Shown here piece after piece: positions 16,556-26,537 of a stretch of 62,583 nucleotides of DNA. The notes beneath the pieces were generated by a model, which was not told where the DNA came from, searched no databases, and saw only the letters and a program-made list of their open reading frames with translations. Origin of the DNA: Acidimicrobiia bacterium (GTDB lineage Bacteria; Actinomycetota; Acidimicrobiia; IMCC26256; JAMXLJ01). Within the stretch, counting starts at the first letter, position 1. Each line of letters begins with the position of its first letter. The position numbers and the translations under genes were made by a program. The stretch covers positions 1 through 62,583 of the forward strand of contig JAMXLJ010000120.1 in assembly GCA_024281095.1 (NCBI GenBank), in the 5' to 3' direction.

Positions 16556-17746
16556 ATGCCCCCTTCGCCGTCGCGCACGCGCGCCGTCGTCTATCTCGAC
16601 CATGCGGCGACGACCCTCCCCCGTCCTGCCGCGGTCGAGGCGATGCTGCCGTTCCTGACCCGGGTGTACGGCAACCCGTCCGGCGCGCACGGGGTGGCGC
16701 GGGCGGCCAAGACCGCGCTCGAAGAGGCCCGTGAGCAGATCGCCGAAGCGCTCGGCGCCCGGCCCGACGAAGTCGTCCTCACGAGCGGCGGCACGGAGGC
16801 CGACGGCCTCGCCCTCAAGGGCGCGGCGCACGCGGTGCGTGCCGCCGATCCCGCCCGCGACCGTGTGGTCGTCGGCGCGTTCGAGCACAAGGCCGTGCTG
16901 TCGTCCGCGCAGCGCCTCGAGCGGGAGGGCTTCGAAGTCACCCGCGCGGCGGTCGATGCCCGGGGCGTCGTCGAGGTGGACGCGCTCGCCGAGGCCCTCG
17001 ACGACCGGGTCGCCGTGGTGTCGCTGATGGCGGTGAACAACGAGGTCGGCACGGTGCAGCCGCTCTCCCGTGTGGCCGACCTCGTGCGCGAGCGCGCCCC
17101 CAGTGCGGTCCTCCACACCGACGCGGTGCAGGCAACGCCGTGGCTGGACGTCGCGGCGCTCACGGCACCGGCCGACGTCGTGACGATCTCCGCGCACAAG
17201 CTCGGGGGACCGAAGGGCTCGGGCGCGCTCGTCGTGCGGCGCGGCACGCGCCTCGTGCCGCAGGCCGACGGCGGCGGCCAGGAGCGCGGCCTGCGTCCCG
17301 GCACGGTCGACGTCGCGAGCGCGGTCGGCCTCGCAGCCGCGTTGAATGAGACGACCGTGACGCGCGAGGTCGAGGCGGCTCGCGTCAGCACCTTGCGCGA
17401 CCGCCTCGCGCGCGGGCTGCTCGAGGCGTGTCCGGGCGCGTGGTGCAACGGTGACGGCGCTACGAAGGTCGCGGGCAACCTGAACGTCGGCTTCCCCGGC
17501 GTGGACGCGCAGACGTTGCTCGTCGTGCTCGACAGCCTCGGGGTGTGCGCGTCGGCGGGCTCGTCGTGCTCGTCGGGCGCGATCGAGCCATCACACGTGT
17601 TGCTCGCGATGGGCCTCGGGCCCGACGACGCGCGGGCGTCGATCCGGCTGACGTTGGGATGGTCGTCGACGGATGTCGACGTCGACACCGCGCTCGAAGT
17701 CATCCCGCGCGCGGTGCAGCGGATCACCAGTCGGAGTCGGGTGTGA
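16556..17746 (+). CDS. iscS: cysteine desulfurase (IscS/NifS family)
   Basis: 396 residues, a PLP enzyme that moves sulfur from cysteine to a persulfide on its active-site cysteine. The PLP lysine is Lys215 in SAHKLGGPKG. The catalytic loop is VCASAGSSCSSG, with Cys338 at the usual position and Cys331 nearby. The N-terminus VYLDHAATT and the HTDAVQA motif are typical. mnmA follows 28 bp downstream, so it most likely donates sulfur for tRNA 2-thiouridine formation, as the Rv3025c/Rv3024c pair does in M. tuberculosis. Confidence 0.93.
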   Translation: MPPSPSRTRAVVYLDHAATTLPRPAAVEAMLPFLTRVYGNPSGAHGVARAAKTALEEAREQIAEALGARPDEVVLTSGGTEADGLALKGAAHAVRAADPARDRVVVGAFEHKAVLSSAQRLEREGFEVTRAAVDARGVVEVDALAEALDDRVAVVSLMAVNNEVGTVQPLSRVADLVRERAPSAVLHTDAVQATPWLDVAALTAPADVVTISAHKLGGPKGSGALVVRRGTRLVPQADGGGQERGLRPGTVDVASAVGLAAALNETTVTREVEAARVSTLRDRLARGLLEACPGAWCNGDGATKVAGNLNVGFPGVDAQTLLVVLDSLGVCASAGSSCSSGAIEPSHVLLAMGLGPDDARASIRLTLGWSSTDVDVDTALEVIPRAVQRITSRSRV

Positions 17747-17753
17747 ATACCCT

Positions 17754-17784
17754 GCGGGCGCAGCGGAGGGAGCGGTGAGTACCG
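17754..17784 (+). repeat. dispersed copy of the ribosome-site/start repeat
   Basis: The stretch around GCAGCGGAGGGAGC followed by GTGAGTACCGT matches the 65-bp repeat before the mutase with a single mismatch over about 27 bases. It supplies the ribosome site and first codons of mnmA. Confidence 0.6.
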
Positions 17785-18794
17785 TCCTGGTTGCGATGAG
17801 TGGGGGTGTGGACTCGTCGGTCGCGGCCGCGCTGTTGCTCGAACGGGGCCACGAGGTCGTCGGCATGACGCTGAAGCTCTGGGGCGGCCCGTCCGACTCG
17901 GGTTGCTGCAGCGTCAGCGACGTCGAGGATGCCCGCCGGGTGGCGGCGCAGCTGCGCATCCCGCATTACGTGCTCAACCTCACGGACGAGTTCGACCGCG
18001 ACGTCGTGTCGCCCTACGTCGACGACTACGCGGCCGGGCGCACTCCCAACCCGTGCGTCGAGTGCAACCGGCACGTGAAGTTCGGCCTCCTGCTCGATCG
18101 CGCGCACGACATGGGCTTCGACGCGGTCGCGACCGGCCACCACGCGCGCGTCGTGCACACGGTGCGGGGGCCGCATATCGCGCGCGGGATTGACCGAGCG
18201 AAGGACCAGTCGTACGTGTTGTACATGCTCGGCCCCGGCGTGCTCGGTCGCGTGATGCTGCCTGTCGGCGAACTCGACAAGACCGCGGTGCGCGACCACG
18301 CCCGGAGACTCGGGCTCCGCACCGCCGACAAGGCCGAGAGCATGGACGTGTGCTTCATCACCCGCGGCGGGCGCGAGCAGTTCATCGGCGAGCGCGCGCC
18401 GATGGTGCCCGGAACGATTCGCGACGTGAGTGGTCGCGTGGTGGGGACGCACGCCGGCATCGGCCGGTTCACCGTGGGGCAGCGGCGACGGGTCGGCGTC
18501 GCCACGGGCGACCGCCGCTACGTGGTCGACCTCGACGCCCCCACTGCGACCGTCACGATCGGTTCCCGCGACGACTTGTTGCGCCCCCACGTCGGGCTCG
18601 AGGGTCTCGTGGTCCACGACGCGCGCGTCCCGGACGTGGTCGACGTGCAGGTTCGCGCCCACGGCGCGCCCGTGCCGGGCCGCCTCGACGGCACGACCGT
18701 GCGGTTCGCGAACGCGCAGCCGCGCGTCGCGCCGGGCCAGGTCGTCGCGCTCTACGACGGTGACGTCGTCGTCGGCGGCGGCATCGCGCGCTGA
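17775..18794 (+). CDS. mnmA: tRNA 2-thiouridylase MnmA (TrmU)
   Basis: 339 residues. It adenylates and thiolates U34 of tRNAs for Lys, Glu and Gln. The PP-loop ATP site SGGVDS lies at 9-14. The catalytic cysteines are Cys94 (TPNPCVECNRHVKFG) and Cys193 (AESMDVCFI). RFTVGQRRRVGV marks the central domain. I chose GTG at 17775 because GGAGGG lies 4 nt upstream and the N-terminus VSTVLVAMSGGVDSS aligns with the family; the longer frame runs into iscS. It follows iscS closely and likely uses its sulfur. Confidence 0.95.
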   Translation: MSTVLVAMSGGVDSSVAAALLLERGHEVVGMTLKLWGGPSDSGCCSVSDVEDARRVAAQLRIPHYVLNLTDEFDRDVVSPYVDDYAAGRTPNPCVECNRHVKFGLLLDRAHDMGFDAVATGHHARVVHTVRGPHIARGIDRAKDQSYVLYMLGPGVLGRVMLPVGELDKTAVRDHARRLGLRTADKAESMDVCFITRGGREQFIGERAPMVPGTIRDVSGRVVGTHAGIGRFTVGQRRRVGVATGDRRYVVDLDAPTATVTIGSRDDLLRPHVGLEGLVVHDARVPDVVDVQVRAHGAPVPGRLDGTTVRFANAQPRVAPGQVVALYDGDVVVGGGIAR

Positions 18795-18807
18795 ACTCCC
18801 CCACGGC

Positions 18808-18871
18808 TACGGTGCGCATCGTGGGCGACGAACCGGCGAGAAGGGTCGTGTTCGCGACTCCTGGCACCTGA
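18808..18871 (+). promoter_or_regulatory. leaderless promoter and 16-codon leader ORF
   Basis: TACGGT (18808-18813) is followed by 7 nt and a GTG at 18821, which opens a 16-codon ORF (MGDEPARRVVFATPGT) ending in TGA at 18869-18871. The next gene's GTG is one base later, at 18873, and has no ribosome site. This may be a leader ORF that couples translation to the exchanger gene. Alternatively the leader is just an untranslated region. Confidence 0.35.
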
Positions 18872-18872
18872 C

Positions 18873-19832
18873 GTGGCCGATGTCGGATGGGGTCTGGCGT
18901 TGCTCGCGGGCGTCGGCGCGATCGTGTGGGGCGCAGAGAGCTTCGCCGAGCACCTGAGCGCGGCGTCGGTGCGTCTCGGTGTGAGCGCGTTCGCGCTCGC
19001 GCTGCTGCTCGCGGGGGCCGAGCCGGAGGAGCTTGCGACGGCAGTGGTTGCGTCCGTGCGCAAGGTGCCCGCGGTCGCGCTCGGCGATGTCCTCGGTGCG
19101 AACATCGCGATGTGCCTCGTTGCGCTCGGCCTCGCCGCGTGCATCGCGCCGCTGCCGTTCGGCGGGCGGGTTCGCAGATATGCGGTGTTGGGCCTGCCGG
19201 CGGGGATCGCGGCCGTGGTCGTGATGTGGGACGGACGGATCAGCCGCATCGACGCATCACTGCTCCTCTTGTTGTACGTCGGGTACGTGGCGACGATCTG
19301 GGCACTCGAGCGGCAGCCACCGATCATCGGCGAGGCCGAGGAGCTCGACGAGGCACGCGAGGAAGCGCAGCGTGGGATTCGGCGCCGCGTCGGTCGCGAG
19401 CTCGTGCTCGTACTTGCCGGCGTGATCGCCATGGCCGCCGGCGCGACCGTGTTGGTGGAAGCGGTGCGTCGCATCACACACACGGAGGCGACCCAGACCG
19501 ACATCAGCCTGACACTCGTCGGGTTCGTGACCGCGTTCGAGCTCGTCGTGCTCGCGTGGTCGGCATCACGGCGCGGCGCGAGTGAGACTGTCATCGCGGC
19601 CGTGGTCGGCTCGTTCGCCTACAACGCGACGATGACGCTCGGTGTCGCCGCGCTGGTACGACCACTCGAAGTCGTGGACGCGTCGCGATTGCACGCGCCG
19701 GCGGTCCTCATGCTCCTTGCGCTCGCGCTCGTCGTCGTTCTCGGAGCGGCGCGCGGCGTGCTCACGCGCCGACACGGCATGCTACTGCTCGCGCTGTATC
19801 CGGTGTTCCTGGTCTACGTGATCTCGCGCTGA
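18873..19832 (+). CDS. sodium/calcium exchanger family membrane protein
   Basis: 319 residues with about nine or ten membrane segments. Two inverted repeats carry the alpha motifs of the CaCA family: AGAEPEELATAVVASVRK with GDVLGANIA in the first half, and VTAFELVVLAWSASRRG with GSFAYNATMTLG in the second. The usual GTSLPELAT is changed to AGAEPEELAT and VTAFELVVLA, so ion selectivity is uncertain. An acidic loop (EAEELDEAREEAQ) separates the halves. It probably exchanges a cation, possibly Ca2+, for Na+ or H+. It overlaps the convergent gene by 19 bp. Confidence 0.8.
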   Translation: MADVGWGLALLAGVGAIVWGAESFAEHLSAASVRLGVSAFALALLLAGAEPEELATAVVASVRKVPAVALGDVLGANIAMCLVALGLAACIAPLPFGGRVRRYAVLGLPAGIAAVVVMWDGRISRIDASLLLLLYVGYVATIWALERQPPIIGEAEELDEAREEAQRGIRRRVGRELVLVLAGVIAMAAGATVLVEAVRRITHTEATQTDISLTLVGFVTAFELVVLAWSASRRGASETVIAAVVGSFAYNATMTLGVAALVRPLEVVDASRLHAPAVLMLLALALVVVLGAARGVLTRRHGMLLLALYPVFLVYVISR

Positions 19833-20758
19833 GCGCGGCGCCGCGCCATCGCGTGCAGCAGGTCTTCGCCCTCGACGGGCGCGAACAGCAACGTTCGTGT
19901 CGTCACCTTCTCGCTGCGTCGGCGGCCGCGGCCGGCGGTGAGGATCTGCGCCTCGTCGGTGAGCCGGAGCGCGAGCGCGCCGACGGACGCGCCGAGGCGC
20001 ATGTCGAGCACGCCGTCGTCGGCCCGGATCCGCGCTGCGCTCAGCTCGGCGATGCGGTCGCGCACGAAGAGCACGGGGTCGGCGAGCGTCATCGGGTCGA
20101 CGAGGGTGACACCCGCGGGCACGACGACGGCCCAACGCATGGACAGCGTGTGTAGCGACCGGAACAGGAACGCCGCGAGGGGCAGCCCGATCACGGTCGC
20201 GATGAGCCCGGCGACGATCCGGCCCGACGCGAGCAGGAGCGGGCCGGTCGCGATCCCGGCCGCGACGAGCAGCACGGCGGCGGGCGCCACGCCGACCGCG
20301 AGCGGCGGCGGAACCTTGAGCGGGAACCGCAACTCGTCGCCGTACGCGACGCCTTCGGCGCAGAACCGTGCGAACCCCGGCCGCGTCACGAGGACCGCGG
20401 CGAGTGCAGTCGTCGCGATCGCGACCGCGGCCGTCGCGCCGCGAGCTCCCCACGCCGTCGCGATCGCGAGTGCGAGGAATGCCGGTGCGACGAGACGCGC
20501 GACCGTGAGGCCCAGCGGCCGGGGCGCGAGGACCGCGACGAGCACCAAGGCCCATGCGGTCCACAAGAGCACCTCCGCGAGGACGCGCGTTGCCGGGCGC
20601 CACCCGGCCATGGCGTCGGCGGCCGCGGGCCCCGCAGCGAGCGGCAGGACGATCCACAGCGCGCGCAGCGCCCATACCGTCGAACGGGAACGAGGCGTTG
20701 TGGATCGCAGAGGGGTGAGCCTCCGGAATCGACGGACGGCAGCGACCGGCGCGGGCAC
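19814..20758 (-). CDS. hypothetical multi-pass membrane protein
   Basis: 314 residues. About six hydrophobic segments occupy residues 30-215, for example ALWIVLPLAAGPAAADAM and GVAPAAVLLVAAGIATGPLLL. A soluble C-terminal part contains STLHTLSMRWAVVVPAG-like and TLADPVLFVRDRIAELSA stretches, resembling a small PH-like or stress-domain fold. That is a guess. No named family is recognised. It lies head to head with the MetE-like gene, with a 53-bp shared promoter region. Confidence 0.65.
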   Translation of the reverse strand: MPAPVAAVRRFRRLTPLRSTTPRSRSTVWALRALWIVLPLAAGPAAADAMAGWRPATRVLAEVLLWTAWALVLVAVLAPRPLGLTVARLVAPAFLALAIATAWGARGATAAVAIATTALAAVLVTRPGFARFCAEGVAYGDELRFPLKVPPPLAVGVAPAAVLLVAAGIATGPLLLASGRIVAGLIATVIGLPLAAFLFRSLHTLSMRWAVVVPAGVTLVDPMTLADPVLFVRDRIAELSAARIRADDGVLDMRLGASVGALALRLTDEAQILTAGRGRRRSEKVTTRTLLFAPVEGEDLLHAMARRRAQREIT

Positions 20759-20796
20759 CGGCGTCTGCGGACACCGGGATCGGCGTCAGGCCTCCA

Positions 20797-20802
20797 TATA
20801 CT
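20797..20802 (+). promoter_or_regulatory. -10 element for leaderless MetE-like transcript
   Basis: TATACT, five of six bases of the consensus, is followed by 9 nt and the ATG at 20812. No ribosome site lies between. This is the best -10 match in the window and fits a leaderless start. Confidence 0.55.
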
Positions 20803-20811
20803 ACGGCTCCC

Positions 20812-21825
20812 ATGTCTGGCCTCCCCCAAGGCGGCGCACTGGTTCCCGGGCTCGCTACCGCGATCGGAAGCCTCCCGCACCGGGACGCGCACGCAGCCGC
20901 GTCGCTCGCGCTGCGCCGCCATCCCGCGCTGCCGGCGGCGCCGGAGCTCCCGCGACGCTCGCCGTTCGAAGGGATGATCGCCCGGTCGGTTCGCGCGTTG
21001 CCGGAAGTGCGGTTCCAGCCCGACGGCGCGTTCTTCGTCGAGCCCGATGCCGGTGAAGGTCCGGTGCAGCCGGTCGTCGACGACGTCGCGCACGCCGGGC
21101 TGCTCGCGTTCCTCGAGGCCGCGGCGCGTGCGCCCGAGCCGCCGCGTCGGGTGAAGCTGCAGACCGCGGGCCCGCTGACGCTCGGTGTCTCGTTGCAGCG
21201 CGCGGGGATGCCCGCGGCACGCGCGTTCCGGCGCGCCGGTGAGCTCTCGCGGGCCTGGGTCGGTGCCCTCGAGCAACTCGTCGGTTCGCGCCTCCCGCAG
21301 GCACGCGCGGTCGTGTTCGTCGACGAGCCCGCGCTGGTCTTGTGGCGACGGGGCCACGGCCCGCTCGACCACGAGTCCGCGGTCGATCTGCTGTCGGGCG
21401 CGCTCGCGGCCGCCGCGGGCACGAGTGGCGTGCACGCCTGCGGCGACGCGGACCTGCGCTTGGCGCTCGAGGCGGGGCCGAGCGTGCTCGGCGTGGAGGT
21501 GTCCCAGCGCCTCGTCGAGGACGCGGCCGTCATCGCGCGTCATCTCGACGCCGGGGGGTGGGTGGCATGGGGCGCCGTGCCGACGAGCCGGCCGGTGGGC
21601 GACTCGTGCGAGCCGCTCTGGCGCGAGCTCGTCACGGTGTGGTGCGAGCTGACGCGTCGCGGCTGCGACCCGGTGTCGCTCCGCACGCAGGCCCTCGTGA
21701 CGCCGGCGTGCGGGCTGGCGGGCCACGACGAGGCCCGGGCGGACCATCTCCTCGGGCTCGCCCGTCAGATGGCCCACCGGGTCCACGACCACGCGGTCGC
21801 GGCCCGGCTCAGCGTCGGCGCCTGA
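20812..21825 (+). CDS. cobalamin-independent methionine synthase-like (UROD/MetE fold) protein
   Basis: 337 residues, about the size of a single MetE C-terminal barrel. It starts with the GLATAIGSLPHRD motif of MetE-like proteins. Candidate zinc/thiol residues lie in GVHACGDADLRLALEAG and VTPACGLAGHDEA, matching the His/Cys...Cys set of MetE. VFVDEPALVLW matches the substrate strand. M. tuberculosis has a similar protein (Rv3015c) directly before ligA, as here. Its true methyl acceptor is unknown, and calling it a methionine synthase would be too strong. Confidence 0.75.
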   Translation: MSGLPQGGALVPGLATAIGSLPHRDAHAAASLALRRHPALPAAPELPRRSPFEGMIARSVRALPEVRFQPDGAFFVEPDAGEGPVQPVVDDVAHAGLLAFLEAAARAPEPPRRVKLQTAGPLTLGVSLQRAGMPAARAFRRAGELSRAWVGALEQLVGSRLPQARAVVFVDEPALVLWRRGHGPLDHESAVDLLSGALAAAAGTSGVHACGDADLRLALEAGPSVLGVEVSQRLVEDAAVIARHLDAGGWVAWGAVPTSRPVGDSCEPLWRELVTVWCELTRRGCDPVSLRTQALVTPACGLAGHDEARADHLLGLARQMAHRVHDHAVAARLSVGA

Positions 21826-21874
21826 GCGTCCGGGAGCCGTTCAGGTCGGGGCGATCACCGTCACACCCCCTCGG

Positions 21875-23935
<2,061 letters not shown>

Positions 23936-24009
23936 TGGAGGAGACGGCTCGTCATCCCGGACGGCCCGTGTGGAAGAGTGCCTGTCCGCCCATCGACAGG
24001 AGGTGTGCA

Positions 24010-24459
24010 GTGGCCGACAAGTCCGCGATCGGCAGCACCGACGAGCCGTTCGAGATGGTCGTCGACCGCAGCAAGATCCGCGAGTTCGCTCGCGCCACCA
24101 AGTCGCAGAACCCCGCGTACGTCGACGACCCGGAGCCGGTGTCGGAGCCGACGTTCCTGATGTCGTCGGCGTTCTGGGCCCCGGCCGGCAGCTCACTGTT
24201 CGCGAAGGTCGGCCTGGACCTCCGCCGCATCCTGCACGGCGGTCAGGAGTTCGTGTTCCACGGGCCACCGCCGGCAGCGGGCGCCAAGCTCACGGTCACA
24301 CCCCGCATCGAGGACATCTACGAGAAGGAAGGAAAGCGCGGCGGCACCATGACGTTCGTCGTGACGGTGCAGGAGTTCCGCGACGAGAAGGGCAATCTGG
24401 TGGCCGAGTCGCGCTCCACCGTCATCGAGACCGGCCGCGCGCCGCAGAAGGAGGGCTGA
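24010..24459 (+). CDS. hot-dog FAS1-like dehydratase subunit (HadA/MaoC-N type)
   Basis: 149 residues, a hot-dog fold with the DRSKIREFARATKSQNPAYVDD start seen in HadA/HadC and MaoC N-terminal domains. It lacks the hydratase His motif, so it is likely the non-catalytic partner. ILHGGQEFVFHGPPPAAGAK matches the substrate-tunnel part. GTG at 24010 has AGGAGG 7 nt upstream. The next gene begins one base after its stop and carries the catalytic motif, so the two should form a (3R)-hydroxyacyl-ACP or -CoA dehydratase pair. Confidence 0.85.
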   Translation: MADKSAIGSTDEPFEMVVDRSKIREFARATKSQNPAYVDDPEPVSEPTFLMSSAFWAPAGSSLFAKVGLDLRRILHGGQEFVFHGPPPAAGAKLTVTPRIEDIYEKEGKRGGTMTFVVTVQEFRDEKGNLVAESRSTVIETGRAPQKEG

Positions 24460-24460
24460 G

Positions 24461-24877
24461 ATGGCCGCGACGTGGGACGGCCTCGCAGAGGGCACGAAGG
24501 CGGAGTCGCGTTCCTTCGGCCCGCTCACGCGTACCGACTTCGTGCGCTACCAAGGTGCTTCGGGCGACTTCAACCCGATCCACCACGACGAGGAGTTCGC
24601 GAAGTCGGCCGGGTTCCCGACCGTGTTCTCGGTGGGGATGCTGCAGGCCGGCATCCTCGCGACGTTCGCGACCGACTGGCTCGGCGCCGAGAACGTGCGC
24701 CGTTTCGCGGTGCAGTTCCGCGAGCAGGTGTGGCCGGGAGACACGCTCGTGTGCTCGGGCGAGGTCGTGAAGCGGTACGAGGAAGACGGCGAACGCAAGG
24801 TAGACCTCGAGCTGTCGTGCGACCGCGAGGGCGGCGGCACCGCGATCCGCGGTTCCGCCACGTTCGTCGTCGCGTAG
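24461..24877 (+). CDS. MaoC-family catalytic dehydratase subunit (HadB type)
   Basis: 138 residues, a hot-dog fold with the hydratase motif GASGDFNPIHHDEEFAKSAG, carrying the catalytic Asp and His, followed by FPTVFSVGMLQAG. It dehydrates or hydrates (3R)-hydroxyacyl thioesters. It forms a pair with the upstream non-catalytic subunit (1-bp gap). Whether it serves fatty-acid elongation or CoA-ester breakdown is not decided by the sequence. The nearby SDR, SCP2 protein and mutase point to acyl-CoA metabolism. Confidence 0.88.
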   Translation: MAATWDGLAEGTKAESRSFGPLTRTDFVRYQGASGDFNPIHHDEEFAKSAGFPTVFSVGMLQAGILATFATDWLGAENVRRFAVQFREQVWPGDTLVCSGEVVKRYEEDGERKVDLELSCDREGGGTAIRGSATFVVA

Positions 24878-24901
24878 GCGCTCGCTCGGGCGGCCACCGC
24901 A

Positions 24902-25897
24902 GTGCGCGCGCAGGTCCTTCACGCGCCCGCGCCGATCTCGACGCGGCCGTTGCGGCTCGAGGAACGTCCCGAGCCCGAGCCCGGCCCCGACGAAGTGCGC
25001 GTGAGCGTCGTTGCCTGCGCGTGTTGTCGCACCGATCTGCACGTCACCGAGGGCGATCTCGAGCTTCCCCGTCTGCCTGTGGTGCCGGGGCACCAGGTGG
25101 TCGGCGTCGTCGACGTGCTCGGTGAGCGTTGTACGCGCTTGCATGTCGGCGAACGGGTCGGTGTGCCGTGGCTGCACCGCACCGACATGACGTGCGAATA
25201 CTGCCGGCGCGGGCAGGAGAACCTCTGCCCGTCCGCGTCGTTCACCGGCTGGACCGTCGACGGCGGCTACGCAGACGCGGTCACCGTGCCGGAGGACTTT
25301 GCGGTCCGTCTCCCGGACGGGATGGACGACCTCGAGGTCGCGCCGCTTCTGTGCGCGGGGGTCATCGGATACCGCGCGCTGCGCCGCGCGGAGGTCGAAC
25401 CGGGCGACCGTGTCGCACTGATGGGCTTCGGGGCATCGGCCCATCTCGCCATCCAGGTTCTCCACCACTGGGACTGCGACGTCGTGGTCATGACGCGCGG
25501 TGCGTCACATCAGGCGCTCGCGCGCGAGCTCGGGGCGGCTTGGGTCGGCGACGCAGCCGACCTGCCCCCGCAACCGTGCGACCGCGCGGTCGTGTTCGCG
25601 CCGGCCGGCGAGCTCGTGCCCGTCGCGTTGCAGGTGATCCGGCCGGGCGGCACGGTCAGCCTCGCCGGCATCCACATGTCGACGATCCCCGCGTTCGACT
25701 ACTCGCTGTTGTGGCGCGAGCGCAGTCTCCGCTCCGTCGCGAACATGACGCGCCGCGACGCCGACGAGTTCATGGCCATCGCCGCCGCGGCGCAGGTGCG
25801 CACGTCGTTCGAGACGTTCGCGCTCGAGGACGCGAACGACGCGCTCGCCGCGGTCGCGGGCGACCGCGTCCGCGGCGCGGCCGTGCTCGCCATGTGA
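24902..25897 (+). CDS. zinc-dependent alcohol dehydrogenase family protein
   Basis: 331 residues, medium-chain dehydrogenase. The catalytic zinc site is suggested by Cys42 (CCRTDLH), His64 (PGHQ) and a Cys in APLLCAGVIGYRAL. The structural zinc lobe has Cys98, Cys101 and Cys109 (TCEYCRRGQENLC), but the first ligand is Asp95 instead of Cys. The Rossmann part has ALMGFGASAHLA, a variant of GxGxxG. The GTG at 24902 lies 24 bp after the dehydratase gene, so the three genes may be one operon. Substrate is unknown. Confidence 0.87.
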   Translation: MRAQVLHAPAPISTRPLRLEERPEPEPGPDEVRVSVVACACCRTDLHVTEGDLELPRLPVVPGHQVVGVVDVLGERCTRLHVGERVGVPWLHRTDMTCEYCRRGQENLCPSASFTGWTVDGGYADAVTVPEDFAVRLPDGMDDLEVAPLLCAGVIGYRALRRAEVEPGDRVALMGFGASAHLAIQVLHHWDCDVVVMTRGASHQALARELGAAWVGDAADLPPQPCDRAVVFAPAGELVPVALQVIRPGGTVSLAGIHMSTIPAFDYSLLWRERSLRSVANMTRRDADEFMAIAAAAQVRTSFETFALEDANDALAAVAGDRVRGAAVLAM

Positions 25898-25910
25898 AGT
25901 GCGGACGAGC

Positions 25911-25938
25911 GGGAGGGCGCAGCGAGGGAGCCCTGTGA
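25911..25938 (+). repeat. third copy-like fragment of the GCGCAGCGAGGGAGC repeat
   Basis: The short gap between two convergent genes contains GGGCGCAGCGAGGGAGCCC, closely matching the core of the repeat at 12484 and 17754. GGGC and GCCC at its ends can form a small hairpin. It sits where a bidirectional terminator would be expected. Confidence 0.5.
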
Positions 25939-25947
25939 TCGGTTGGG

Positions 25948-26451
25948 TCAGCCGGTGCGGAAGGACCAGCTGAAGGTGCTCGTTCCCTCGGCCCGGGTCT
26001 TGATCTGCGGCCAGTAGATCACCTCGGCGCTGTGGACGCCGGGCTCGAGGCGCTCGAAGACCTTGCCCTTCCCGGGCCGGAAGCTGACCTCGCCGAGCGG
26101 CACGACCCGGCTCACCTGGTTCTCGGGCAGTTCGACCCCGTCGACGACGAGCACCCCGATGAGGTCGGCACGCAGGTCGGCCGTGACGGTGTCCTGCACG
26201 CGTACCTGCGTCCCCGGCGCGGGCAGCACGGACACGACCTCACTCGGGAGGAGGCGGGTGCGGTTGCTGGTGTCGGCGGTGTGGCCGACGTACCACAGCA
26301 GGTTCGCCACGACCACCAGACCGGTCGCGACGATTGCGAACCGCCACGGATGCCGGATACGACGCGAACCGCCCGCGGGCGCGCCCGCACCGGGCCGGTC
26401 ACCGTTCGCACGCCTGTTGCCGCCCGGGAAGCGGACGACCCCATCGGTCAC
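25948..26451 (-). CDS. hypothetical single-pass membrane protein with exported beta domain
   Basis: 167 residues from the GTG at 26451. A basic Gly/Arg-rich N-terminus, one membrane segment (FAIVATGLVVVANLLWYV) and an exported domain with strands such as VVSVLPAPGTQVRVQDTVTA, VLVVDGVELPENQ and STFSWSFRTG. The domain looks like an Ig or CopC-like sandwich, which is inference. I chose 26451 because TACGGT at 26459-26464 lies 7 nt upstream, as in other leaderless genes; a GTG at 26502 would add 17 residues. Divergent from the kinase gene. Confidence 0.6.
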   Translation of the reverse strand: MTDGVVRFPGGNRRANGDRPGAGAPAGGSRRIRHPWRFAIVATGLVVVANLLWYVGHTADTSNRTRLLPSEVVSVLPAPGTQVRVQDTVTADLRADLIGVLVVDGVELPENQVSRVVPLGEVSFRPGKGKVFERLEPGVHSAEVIYWPQIKTRAEGTSTFSWSFRTG

Positions 26452-26458
26452 GGGCGCG

Positions 26459-26464
26459 ACCGTA
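26459..26464 (-). promoter_or_regulatory. -10 element, leaderless, for the 25948-26451 gene
   Basis: On the minus strand TACGGT is followed by 7 nt and the GTG at 26451. It fits the TANNNT-N6-9-start pattern and decides the start chosen for that gene. Confidence 0.45.
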
Positions 26465-26523
26465 CCCGGAGACCGTGCACGCCTCCCGGTCGGGCATGCC
26501 ACGGTGCCCGCGAGCAGGCCCGG

Positions 26524-26529
26524 TAGCGT
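26524..26529 (+). promoter_or_regulatory. -10 element, leaderless, for the PASTA kinase
   Basis: TAGCGT is followed by 8 nt and the GTG at 26538. The 11-base string GGTAGCGTGGA is identical to that before ligA. Confidence 0.5.
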
Positions 26530-26537
26530 GGACTGCC

